Shown piece after piece: positions 1 to 6,093 of a DNA stretch of 15,111 nucleotides. The notes under the pieces were generated by a model. The model saw only the letters and a program-made list of their open reading frames with translations, searched no databases and was not told where the DNA came from. Origin of the DNA: Woeseiaceae bacterium (GTDB lineage Bacteria; Pseudomonadota; Gammaproteobacteria; Steroidobacterales; Woeseiaceae); the NCBI GenBank assembly GCA_013138675.1, contig WTCH01000251.1, positions 1 through 15,111 of the forward strand. Reading direction: 5' to 3'. Made by a program: the position numbers and the translations under genes. Each line of letters begins with the position of its first letter. The first letter of the stretch is position 1.

Positions 1-771
1 CTTGTCTTCGCCGTAATGCTCGCCGAGTTTCGCGCGAACCGCGCAGTGCAACTCGTCATACAGGGGCTTTACCTGTTCCCAAAGCCTGGCAGCTTCGCCC
101 TGGAACTCAGCCGGGCTCATGTCGAAGCCGGCGCGCCACATTTCGCCAAGGTTGTCGTAACCAAGTGTGCCAGCGCCTTCGTTCGCAAGCTCGACGTAGC
201 GCTCGAATTTTTCTCGCATCGGCAGCGCTATCTCACGCCAGCCCTCCCACAGCTCGAGTAGCTCGTCGTAATCGCGCGACTGTTGCATCTTGAGCTCGAG
301 GTCCGTGCCCGAGATACAGTCATCGTCGCTGCGGCAATACTTGCCGGCGCCGTAGATTCCCGTGAGTTCCGTTGCGATCTCGGTGAGCTCACGACGCTTC
401 GCTGCATCTTTCGGGGTCGGCAGCGACGTTCCGAGTTTCAGCAGGTCGATTGCGCGGCGCGTTTCGTCGCTAAGCTCCTGGTCGTCATACGCCATGGCGG
501 CTTCGACAGTTTCACCGTGCCACTTCGCATACCGCTCACGAGCCAGTGAGCTCATGATGGCCGTGTCCTCGGTGATGTAGGTCGCGCGTACCCAACCAGC
601 GGCGCCGAGCTCACGGCCCAGCTCCCTGAGTTCTTCATTCACACGTGCGACGAATTCTTCAGCGGTCTCCGTGGGTGCCGCCTCGACGGTCTCTTCCGGG
701 GCTTGCTGCGAGCACGCAGCAAGAGTGATCGCGAGCATCGTGCCCGCAAGCAATTTGCAAAAGTGTTTCAT
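1..771 (-). CDS. M2-family peptidyl-dipeptidase (ACE-like), lipoprotein, N-terminal part
   Basis: The 257 codons visible from the ATG at 771 are open to the window edge, so the gene is cut at its C-terminal side. The product starts with a lipoprotein signal: a hydrophobic stretch at residues 6-19 and a lipobox LAAC with Cys20. Ser21 follows, which favours outer-membrane sorting. A Pro/Glu-rich linker comes next. The rest resembles the helical N-terminal half of M2 metallopeptidases (angiotensin-converting-enzyme family), with segments such as YDELLELWEGWR and GYDNLGEMWRAGFDMSP. Family members release C-terminal dipeptides from peptides outside the cytoplasm. The zinc motif HEXXH would lie beyond the window and is not seen. 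A Shine-Dalgarno-like AGGAAG precedes the start. The peptide transporter gene ends 25 nt upstream on the same strand, so the two are probably co-transcribed. Confidence 0.88.
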   Translation of the reverse strand, partial: MKHFCKLLAGTMLAITLAACSQQAPEETVEAAPTETAEEFVARVNEELRELGRELGAAGWVRATYITEDTAIMSSLARERYAKWHGETVEAAMAYDDQELSDETRRAIDLLKLGTSLPTPKDAAKRRELTEIATELTGIYGAGKYCRSDDDCISGTDLELKMQQSRDYDELLELWEGWREIALPMREKFERYVELANEGAGTLGYDNLGEMWRAGFDMSPAEFQGEAARLWEQVKPLYDELHCAVRAKLGEHYGEDK

Positions 772-796
772 GGTTACTTCCTGGTTTTCTGTGGTT

Positions 797-2623
797 CTAA
801 TGCACGCCGTGCATGCCGCGCCGTAATAACGGTGATATGAGCAATACGAACACCCCTACGCCAAGTCCGACATACATAAGGAACTCGAAGAGTTGTGTGT
901 ATGTCGCCAAGGCACCGGCAGAATTCGTCACTTCACCACCTTCTGTTGCTACGGCCGCCATCTTGCCGAGGCGCGTGGCGACGGTTTCGGACAGCGCTGT
1001 CGCGAGGAACCAGGTGCCCATACTGACACCGACAACGCGACCGATCGATAGCTTGGTTACCGCCGAAAGTCCAACCGGTGACAGGCAAAGTTCGCCCGTC
1101 GTGTGCAGCAGGTAGGCGAGCACCAGCCAGATCATCGCAACCTTGCCAGCCGCATCCGGGAACTCGGCGCCAATCACGAGAGCACCAAAGCCAAGACCGA
1201 CCTGAATAATGCCGAGGCCGAACTTAACGGGTGTCGATGGCTCCATGTTGCGCTTCGCCAGCCAGACCCAAAGCCATGCGAACGGCAGGGCAAGCAAGAA
1301 TATGAATCCGGCGTTCAGCGAACCGAATTGTGCGGCGGTGACCGTTACGGCACCGAGTTCGCGATCGACAACACGATCCGCGAACAAGGTCATTGAGCCC
1401 GCGGACTGCTCGAATAGCGCCCAGAAGACCACGGTCGTAAGGATCAGGACCATGAGTACGACCGTGCGGCCAAGCTCATCGGAATTGTGTGTCTTGAAGC
1501 CGTAGATGACGAAGCCGACGATCAGGGCGATAGCGACGTACAGGCTGTACTCGGCGATCGCGGCACTCGTTGGCAGGAAGCTCGGCATGTGGTCGAGATT
1601 CGCGAGCACCGTATAAATACCGGCAACAATGGTGACAGCGGCGAACACATAGGCCGTCGTGTTGCTGCCTTCTGTCTTACGGTAAACCATGGAGTAGAGA
1701 ATGATGCTGACGATCGCGACGATCAGGAATACATTCTGCGTCAACAGAACAACAGGCTCGTGTTGCACCAGCAGCCAGAACACACCGAGAACCGGCAAGC
1801 TTAGAAAATAGATCGACCATTCACGATTGATTGGCCCAAACACTTTCTGTTTCAGTTGCTCGGGATCGGATGGCTCGGCGTGGCCATGCAGGAATTTCTG
1901 ACCCCAGGAAAACGATATCAGGCCGATGATCATGCCAATACCGGCAGCACCGAAACCGTACTTCCAGCCAAATGTCTCGCCGAGCCAGCCGCAAAGCAGT
2001 GTTGCAGCGAACGAGCCGATATTAATACCCATATAAAAAATCGTGAAGCCCGAGTCACGACGCGGATCATCTTTGGGATACAACTTACCGACGATCGTCG
2101 AGATGTTCGGCTTCAGGTAGCCAACGCCCATGACGATGAGCGCAAGTGCAAAATAGAAGACTTTCAGCGCCTCGGTATCCCGCGACATCACTGCCTCGGA
2201 CAACATCGTGCCTGCGGCGAATACTTCACCACTGGCGAGCGTCAGGCTCTCGGTTAATACGGTTCCGGCCGCGTAATTGACCGCCTGGTAGCCCTCCCAG
2301 GCCATCAGAAGGTGGCCAAGCGACAACAATATGCCGCCGAACAGCACGGACTTGCGCATGCCGAGGTAGCGGTCAGCAATGAGGCCACCGATCACGGGCA
2401 GCGCATAGACAAGGCCGGCATAGGAGCCAAGCACGTCCAGGCCAGCGCCATCGGAAAACAGGTGGTACTTGGTCAAGTACAAGAGCAGCAGGTACTTCAT
2501 TCCGTAGAATGAAAACCGCTCCCAGAGCTCTGTCGTGAAGCAGACGTACAGGCCCTTAGGGTGCCCGAACAGATCGTCGTCGCTGCTGTAATCTTCCGCC
2601 GTAGCGGACACGGAGTCTGTCAT
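797..2623 (-). CDS. POT/PTR family proton-coupled peptide transporter
   Basis: This 608-aa membrane protein belongs to the proton-dependent oligopeptide transporter family, which brings di- and tripeptides into the cytoplasm with protons. Visible signatures are the TM1 motif ExxERF (Glu32, Glu35, Arg36; Phe39-Tyr40 where many members have Tyr-Tyr), DRYLGMRK after TM2, GYLKPNISTIVGKLYP near residues 168-183 and FYMGINIGSF near 196-205. These last two match the PTR2 signature. It is about 100 residues longer than E. coli DtpA; part of the surplus is an insert at about residues 110-152 between TM3 and TM4, and the N-terminus is acidic. The ATG at 2623 is preceded by GGGGGA on the coding strand. 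An M2 dipeptidase gene follows after 25 nt. Transport family is certain; the specific substrate is inferred. Confidence 0.93.
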   Translation of the reverse strand: MTDSVSATAEDYSSDDDLFGHPKGLYVCFTTELWERFSFYGMKYLLLLYLTKYHLFSDGAGLDVLGSYAGLVYALPVIGGLIADRYLGMRKSVLFGGILLSLGHLLMAWEGYQAVNYAAGTVLTESLTLASGEVFAAGTMLSEAVMSRDTEALKVFYFALALIVMGVGYLKPNISTIVGKLYPKDDPRRDSGFTIFYMGINIGSFAATLLCGWLGETFGWKYGFGAAGIGMIIGLISFSWGQKFLHGHAEPSDPEQLKQKVFGPINREWSIYFLSLPVLGVFWLLVQHEPVVLLTQNVFLIVAIVSIILYSMVYRKTEGSNTTAYVFAAVTIVAGIYTVLANLDHMPSFLPTSAAIAEYSLYVAIALIVGFVIYGFKTHNSDELGRTVVLMVLILTTVVFWALFEQSAGSMTLFADRVVDRELGAVTVTAAQFGSLNAGFIFLLALPFAWLWVWLAKRNMEPSTPVKFGLGIIQVGLGFGALVIGAEFPDAAGKVAMIWLVLAYLLHTTGELCLSPVGLSAVTKLSIGRVVGVSMGTWFLATALSETVATRLGKMAAVATEGGEVTNSAGALATYTQLFEFLMYVGLGVGVFVLLISPLLRRGMHGVH

Positions 2624-2636
2624 TATTATTTTCCCC

Positions 2637-2655
2637 CGGCTCTAGCCTGGAGCCG
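2637..2655 (-). promoter_or_regulatory. Hairpin in the 5' leader of the peptide transporter gene
   Basis: The leader can form a 6-bp stem (CGGCTC with GAGCCG) around a 7-nt loop. It ends on the first base of the presumed Shine-Dalgarno sequence GGGGGA (2637-2632). The placement could affect ribosome access, but a stem this short can arise by chance and no regulatory class is recognised. Confidence 0.25.
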
Positions 2656-2717
2656 CAGAAAGCATGCAGCTCGGGCTACGCATTAAACACTATTTCACAG
2701 GTAACTGGCTACTTGAC

Positions 2718-2743
2718 GTAGGAGCGGCTAAAGCCGCTCCTAC
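2718..2743. repeat. Symmetric GTAG-type REP palindrome at the end of tatC
   Basis: This is a perfect inverted repeat of 12 + 2 + 12 bases: GTAGGAGCGGCT, AA, AGCCGCTCCTAC. Its core GTAGGAGCGGCT..AGCCGC is the same as in the two REPs at 14241-14306, but here both ends carry the GTAGGAG head, so it looks like two opposed REPs collapsed into one. The TAG stop codon of tatC (2742-2740) is the TAG of the right-hand GTAG. No T-run follows on either strand, so it is not a standard intrinsic terminator, though the hairpin could stabilise the 3' end of the tat transcript. GTAG REPs are known to be spread by RAYT (TnpA-REP) transposases; none is present in this window. Confidence 0.8.
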
Positions 2744-3519
2744 AGATTATCTGTTGAGACGGCCTCGGTGTCCTCGGGTTTCTTCGCAAAAAAACGGGAC
2801 ATTATGATCCCGGCTTCATAGAGCAGGTAAACCGGAACCGCGAGCAGGGTCTGGCTGATGATATCGGGGGGAGTCAGCAGCATGCCGACGACAAAGGCGC
2901 CGAGAAATACGTAGGGACGAGCTTTGCCGAGTTTGTCCGGGGTCGTGAGCCCTGTCCATACGACCAGGACGGTTGCGATCGGCACCTCAAACGCAATGCC
3001 GAAGGCGAGCACGATCGTTGTGATGAAATCCAGATAAGAGGAGATGTCGGTCATCATCTCGACGCCGTCTGGCGTAATCGCGGTGAAGAATCCGAACACC
3101 AACGGAAATACAACGAAGTACGCGAACGCCACGCCCGCGTAGAACAGCAATATGCTGGATCCGAGCAAGGGGAACGCAAAATTCTTTTCTTTCTTATACA
3201 GGCCCGGCGCGACGAACGCCCAGACCTGGTAAAGCACCACCGGCATCGCGATAAACAGTGCGACGAAGAAAGTCAATTTGAACGGCGTCAACAGCGGCGA
3301 TGCAACCGCCGTCGCAATCATTTGCTGACCCGGAAGCACATCGATGAGCGGTTGCGACACGACGGAGAAAATTTTCTGCGCGAAAGGAATAAGAGCGACA
3401 AACAGAACGAGAACCGCCGCAGCGATCTTGATGAGGCGGCTGCGCAGTTCTATCAGGTGCGATAGCAGCGTGCCCTCAGCGAGGTCGTCATCATCCTTGC
3501 TCTCTGCAGCAGTGCTCAC
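2740..3519 (-). CDS. tatC: Sec-independent protein translocase subunit TatC
   Basis: This 259-aa polytopic inner-membrane protein is the receptor core of the twin-arginine translocase: with TatB it binds twin-arginine signal peptides and recruits TatA to export folded proteins. It has the usual length (E. coli 258 aa). Conserved family segments are visible: LLSHLIELRSRL near the cytoplasmic N-terminus, FVAPGLYKKEK in the first cytoplasmic loop (the Phe and Glu needed for signal-peptide binding), and FGIAFEVPI with its membrane-embedded Glu. The start is a GTG whose bases overlap the tatB stop as GTGA, indicating translational coupling. The stop codon lies inside a REP palindrome, so the last residues (about VSTDNL) may have been set by where that element landed. 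Confidence 0.96.
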   Translation of the reverse strand: MSTAAESKDDDDLAEGTLLSHLIELRSRLIKIAAAVLVLFVALIPFAQKIFSVVSQPLIDVLPGQQMIATAVASPLLTPFKLTFFVALFIAMPVVLYQVWAFVAPGLYKKEKNFAFPLLGSSILLFYAGVAFAYFVVFPLVFGFFTAITPDGVEMMTDISSYLDFITTIVLAFGIAFEVPIATVLVVWTGLTTPDKLGKARPYVFLGAFVVGMLLTPPDIISQTLLAVPVYLLYEAGIIMSRFFAKKPEDTEAVSTDNL

Positions 3520-3890
3520 GAGTCTTTCTCTGTTTCAGCCGCGTCAGCCTCGGGCGGGTCCCCGTCCTCGTCGCCGTGAATCGGTGAGTACGTGTCGTCC
3601 ACGTTAGGAACGTGCGCCTTCGGCTCGTCGTCGTAGTCATACGCTGGGTCGGTGGGGTCAGGAATGTCGGTCGCCACGGGGGGCGGCGCGATTCTTGGCG
3701 GCTTGGGATTGAAATCGTCGTCGAAATTGAGCTCGTCTTCGAGCTGCCGTTTCATCGCACGCGTCATGCGGCGCGCCTGGCCGATCCAGCTACCGATCTG
3801 GTTGGCAATTTGTGGCAGCCGCTTGGGCCCAAGAACAATGAGCCCAATCAGTACCAGGATAATGAGTTCGGAAGAGCCGATTCCGGACAT
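3516..3890 (-). CDS. tatB: Sec-independent protein translocase subunit TatB
   Basis: This 124-aa protein has one N-terminal membrane helix (residues 6-21) with the conserved Glu8 in the GSSE segment, then the hinge LGPKRLP, an amphipathic helix (IANQIGSWIGQARRMTRAMKRQ) and a long disordered tail rich in Pro, Asp and Glu. The GPKRLP hinge and the Glu in the membrane segment separate TatB from TatA. TatB works with TatC in recognising twin-arginine signal peptides. It is shorter than the 171-aa E. coli protein; the tail is poorly conserved across the family. It begins 14 nt after the tatA stop, without an obvious strong ribosome-binding site, and shares GTGA with tatC, so it is likely translated as part of the tatABC message. 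Confidence 0.95.
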   Translation of the reverse strand: MSGIGSSELIILVLIGLIVLGPKRLPQIANQIGSWIGQARRMTRAMKRQLEDELNFDDDFNPKPPRIAPPPVATDIPDPTDPAYDYDDEPKAHVPNVDDTYSPIHGDEDGDPPEADAAETEKDS

Positions 3891-3904
3891 AGTGCGTAAC
3901 CGAC

Positions 3905-4135
3905 TTAAGTGTCTTTTCGGTTCTCTTCAACCGGCGTGTTTTCGAAGTCGGCGTCTTCGCCGGAGTTGTCACTGAGTTCTTCTTTCGCCTCTTCAGCGTC
4001 GGTCATCGCGGAACGGAAGCCCTTCACGGCATTGCCGAGATCGGAACCTAGCGAGCGAAAGCGCTTGGTGCCGAAAATAGCGAGCACAATGACCAGCACG
4101 ATCAACAGTTGTGGCCAGCTAATGCCTGATAACAT
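3905..4135 (-). CDS. tatA: Sec-independent protein translocase subunit TatA
   Basis: This 76-aa protein has a short N-terminal membrane helix (about residues 8-21), the hinge FGTKRFRSLGSDLGNAV, the amphipathic helix ending KGFRSAM, and an acidic tail. FGTKRF and GSDLG are hallmark TatA positions. TatA oligomerises at the TatBC-substrate complex to let folded proteins cross the inner membrane. The ATG at 4135 has a good Shine-Dalgarno sequence GGGAGA (4148-4143). The dtd gene ends 100 nt upstream on the same strand, so transcription could come from dtd or from a promoter in that gap. The gene order tatA-tatB-tatC is the usual one. Confidence 0.95.
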   Translation of the reverse strand: MLSGISWPQLLIVLVIVLAIFGTKRFRSLGSDLGNAVKGFRSAMTDAEEAKEELSDNSGEDADFENTPVEENRKDT

Positions 4136-4148
4136 CTTTAAGTCTCCC

Positions 4149-4161
4149 GGGGCTCAGCCCC
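4149..4161 (-). promoter_or_regulatory. Small GC hairpin next to the tatA ribosome-binding site
   Basis: On the coding strand the leader reads GGGGCTGAGCCCC directly before the Shine-Dalgarno sequence GGGAGA. GGGGC and GCCCC can pair over a 3-nt loop. It might modulate tatA translation, but it matches no named element. The remaining part of the 100-nt dtd-tatA gap is AT-richer; TATTAT at 4186-4181 could be a -10 box, but I see no convincing -35 partner. Confidence 0.25.
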
Positions 4162-4235
4162 AAATTCGTTCTTCAACGTAATAATAACGCCAATGACCGC
4201 ACAATACCGTGCCAGCGTCACACCGCAATGCCAAG

Positions 4236-4673
4236 TCAGGATTCGAGCCAGAACGTCACTGGCCCGTCATTTGTCAGCGTAACTTTCATATTGGCGCCAA
4301 ATTGCCCGGTTTCAACCGTTTCAAGCTGCTGTCTGCAGGCTGCAACCAGGCGCTCGAAGTAAGCTTCGCCCTTCTCTGGCGTCGCCGCCTTGGTGAAGCT
4401 CGCCCGAGTGCCCTTTTTCGTGTCGGCAGCCAGCGTGAACTGCGGTACCAGCAACAAGTCGAGCCCTTCGTCGAGCAGGCTGCGGTTCATACGGTCTTCG
4501 GCGTCCGGAAACACGCGGTAGCCCAGGATGCGCTCGGCCAGCCGGGTGATGTCGCGCTCTTCATCGTCGCGGTGCACGGCAACGAGGACCAGCAGGCCGC
4601 GGCCAATCTCGCCGATATCGTCGCCATCAACCGCAACGGCGGCGCGGGATACGCGTTGTAGTAGTCCAATCAT
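4236..4673 (-). CDS. dtd: D-aminoacyl-tRNA deacylase
   Basis: This 145-aa cytoplasmic enzyme removes D-amino acids (and glycine mischarged on tRNA-Ala) from tRNA, protecting translation. The ATG at 4673 gives the family start MIGLLQRVSRA and the same 145-residue length as E. coli Dtd; the frame is open further upstream to an ATG at 4784, but that extension has no family similarity. The active-site block QFTLAADT (residues 78-85) and the C-terminal NDGPVTFWLES, which holds the Gly-cisPro motif used for chiral proofreading, are both present. Residue 77, Ser in the classical SQFTL motif, is Pro here. AAAGG lies just before the start, though close. tatABC follows 100 nt downstream. Confidence 0.95.
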   Translation of the reverse strand: MIGLLQRVSRAAVAVDGDDIGEIGRGLLVLVAVHRDDEERDITRLAERILGYRVFPDAEDRMNRSLLDEGLDLLLVPQFTLAADTKKGTRASFTKAATPEKGEAYFERLVAACRQQLETVETGQFGANMKVTLTNDGPVTFWLES

Positions 4674-4697
4674 TGCCTTTATTAATGCATCAACGAG

Positions 4698-4726
4698 ATT
4701 CAATAGCCATAGTTCTGGTCGATCAA
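4698..4726 (-). promoter_or_regulatory. Candidate sigma-70 promoter for dtd
   Basis: On the minus strand TTGATC (4726-4721) and TTGAAT (4703-4698) are separated by exactly 17 nt, each agreeing with four of six consensus bases. Transcription would start near 4691, about 18 nt before the dtd ATG. Seen by eye only. Confidence 0.4.
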
Positions 4727-4758
4727 TGTGAGAATTCACGACCACCATGGAAGGTGAG

Positions 4759-4827
4759 GCCGGGCGAAGGCCGAAGCCCGGCAAAACAGGGAAGATACGG
4801 GCCCCGGTCTAAAGATCGGGGCTTTTT
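4759..4827 (+). ncRNA. Candidate structured small RNA or leader 3' part ending in a terminator
   Basis: Two stems follow each other on the plus strand. The first pairs GCCGGGC (4759-4765) with GCCCGGC (4776-4782) around a 10-nt loop. The second is the terminator stem at 4801-4822, followed by five T. No plus-strand gene lies upstream, so some transcript starting in or just left of this region should stop here. It could be an independent small RNA or an attenuated leader of the rightward operon. A 21-codon frame starting ATG at 4747 ends with its TAA in the terminator loop; it has no clear ribosome-binding site. I see no strong plus-strand promoter for the transcript, so its 5' end is unknown, and no named RNA family is recognised. 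Confidence 0.35.
4801..4827 (+). terminator. Rho-independent terminator, rightward
   Basis: GCCCCGGTCT (4801-4810) pairs with AGATCGGGGC (4813-4822), ten pairs including one G-U, followed by TTTTT. In the minus direction no T-run follows, so it acts rightward only. It lies about 170 nt upstream of the TRAP binding-protein start and ahead of that gene's candidate promoter. Confidence 0.7.
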
Positions 4828-4839
4828 CTACATATTTAT

Positions 4840-4912
4840 CCCACTTTTGTATCAAAATGCCATCCTGTGGAAAAGGTGATGATAATTTTGGCTCTTTTGA
4901 ATCAAAAGTGGG
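4840..4912. promoter_or_regulatory. Two 13-bp dyads within a long inverted repeat, possible operator pair
   Basis: The left arm (4840-4857, CCCACTTTTGTATCAAAA) and the right arm (4895-4912, TTTTGAATCAAAAGTGGG) are reverse complements at 16 of 18 positions. Each arm contains a small dyad of its own: TTTTGTATCAAAA at 4845-4857 and TTTTGAATCAAAA at 4895-4907. The dyad centres are 50 bp apart, close to five helical turns. Their place upstream of the candidate promoter (about -122 and -72 from the expected start) would suit a dimeric regulator binding two sites. A 73-bp element with CCCACTTTTG terminal repeats is another reading. No regulator gene is in the window to pair with it. Confidence 0.45.
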
Positions 4913-4937
4913 AGCACCAATACACACCGTTGCCGCA

Positions 4938-4966
4938 TTGGCATCGCGAACAACAGCCCATACACT
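4938..4966 (+). promoter_or_regulatory. Candidate sigma-70 promoter for the TRAP binding protein and sstT
   Basis: TTGGCA (4938-4943; five of six consensus bases) and TACACT (4961-4966; four of six) are spaced by 17 nt. Transcription would start near 4973, giving a leader of about 26 nt that includes the ribosome-binding sequence GGGGA (4989-4993). Confidence 0.5.
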
Positions 4967-4998
4967 TGAGCGCTTGTCCGACACCTGCGGGGAATGGG

Positions 4999-6093
4999 AT
5001 GAAACGAAGACAGTTCGTGGGCGGCCTCGCGGCGGCAGCAAGCGTGGCCGCGTGCACAGGGGAAGGCCCGGAATGTGAATCGGGGGCGGCGCAATCGAGT
5101 GAGATGTTCGAGTGGTCGTGCGTAACATCCTGGCCGCCGAAGTATCCCGGGCTCGGGATCGCGGTAAATAACCTCGCGGAGCGCGTCGAAGCGGCCTCCG
5201 ATGGTCGGCTGAAAATTAAGGTTTACGGTGGCGGTGAGCTCGTACCGGCATTCGAGGCATTCGACGCCGTGAGTCGCGGCACGGTCGAGATGGGCCACGA
5301 CGCCTCCTACTACCACAAGGGAAAAATAGCCGCCGCCCAGTTCTTTACGGCAATACCTTTCGGCATGAACGCGGCCGAGCTCAATGGCTGGTTTTACTAC
5401 GGGGGTGGCATCGAGCTATGGCGCGAGCTGTATGCGCCGTTCGACATCGTACCCTTCCCCTGCGGCAATACCGGCGTGCAAATGGGCGGCTGGTTCAATC
5501 GCGAAATCAATTCGGCCAAAGATCTCGAAGGGCTGAAGATGCGCATTCCGGGTCTCGGTGGTGAAGTCATTCGGCGCGCCGGTGCGACACCGGTCACTTT
5601 GCCTGGCTCGGAGATATTCACATCGCTGCAGACGGGCGCCATCGACGCAACCGAATGGGTCGGCCCGTACAACGATGTCGCATTCGGGTTGCACAAGGCG
5701 GCCAAATATTACTATTACCCGGGCTGGCAGGAGCCGGGCGCCGGGCTCGAACTGATGGTCAACAGCGAGGCCTGGGCATCTTTACCGCCGGAACTGCAGG
5801 CGCTTGTTGAGCTTGCGGCCCAGGCAATAACGACGGACATGCTGGCCGAATACACGCACGGCAATGCGCTTGCCCTGCAACAGCTGAAGGACAATCCGGA
5901 CATAGAGGTGCGGCCTTTCCCGGATGATGTGTTGCGCGTACTCAAGGGGCACACGCAGGACATCGTCGACGAGCAGTCGGCATCGGACCCGGCCTGGAAG
6001 AAGATAGCGGAGTCGTATTACGCGTTCATGAACAAATCAACCGACAACCAAATGGCGACGGAAGTTGCGTTCCTGAACACGAGGGCACTGTAA
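4999..6093 (+). CDS. TRAP transporter solute-binding protein, TakP-like, Tat-type lipoprotein
   Basis: This 364-aa protein is the extracytoplasmic binding subunit of a TRAP transporter and most resembles the DctP/TakP group that binds small carboxylates such as alpha-keto acids. The ATG at 4999 follows GGGGA and gives a signal with twin arginines (MKRRQFVGG), a hydrophobic stretch and a lipobox SVAAC with Cys19, pointing to export by Tat and lipid anchoring. Upstream in-frame ATGs (4867) would bury this signal and were rejected. Gln161, Arg182 and the Glu219-Trp220 pair in ATEWVGP sit where TakP has its substrate Arg and the residues that hold a sodium ion with the ligand. The sstT gene begins on the next base after its stop. 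The membrane subunits dctQM lie in the opposing operon. Substrate is inferred. Confidence 0.9.
   Translation: MKRRQFVGGLAAAASVAACTGEGPECESGAAQSSEMFEWSCVTSWPPKYPGLGIAVNNLAERVEAASDGRLKIKVYGGGELVPAFEAFDAVSRGTVEMGHDASYYHKGKIAAAQFFTAIPFGMNAAELNGWFYYGGGIELWRELYAPFDIVPFPCGNTGVQMGGWFNREINSAKDLEGLKMRIPGLGGEVIRRAGATPVTLPGSEIFTSLQTGAIDATEWVGPYNDVAFGLHKAAKYYYYPGWQEPGAGLELMVNSEAWASLPPELQALVELAAQAITTDMLAEYTHGNALALQQLKDNPDIEVRPFPDDVLRVLKGHTQDIVDEQSASDPAWKKIAESYYAFMNKSTDNQMATEVAFLNTRAL

Larger units (their letters stand above)
4674..4998. other. Divergent intergenic region between dtd and the TRAP binding protein
   Basis: No protein gene is convincing in these 325 bp. From left to right it holds a candidate dtd promoter, a GC-rich hairpin and an intrinsic terminator on the plus strand, a pair of dyads forming a long inverted repeat, and a candidate promoter and ribosome-binding site for the rightward genes. 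These parts are listed separately. Open frames crossing the region on both strands show no family similarity. Confidence 0.7.

Noticed and set aside
2718..2743. Intrinsic terminator for tatC
   Set aside because: The stem is strong but no T-run follows on either strand; it is better explained as a REP element.
4729..4740. CRP-type site GTGAGAATTCAC
   Set aside because: The half sites are four bases apart rather than six and the flanks do not fit.
4674..4784. Longer Dtd start at 4784
   Set aside because: The family starts at MIGLLQRV, 145 residues from the end; the extension shows no similarity and overlaps the candidate promoter.
4845..4907. FNR/ANR boxes
   Set aside because: The dyads are TTGNATCAA-like with 1 to 3 central bases, while FNR sites need TTGAT and ATCAA separated by four.
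4867..4998. N-terminal extension of the TRAP binding protein to an ATG at 4867
   Set aside because: It would place 44 unrelated residues before a clear signal peptide, and the candidate promoter lies inside it. The ATG at 4999 has its own ribosome-binding sequence.
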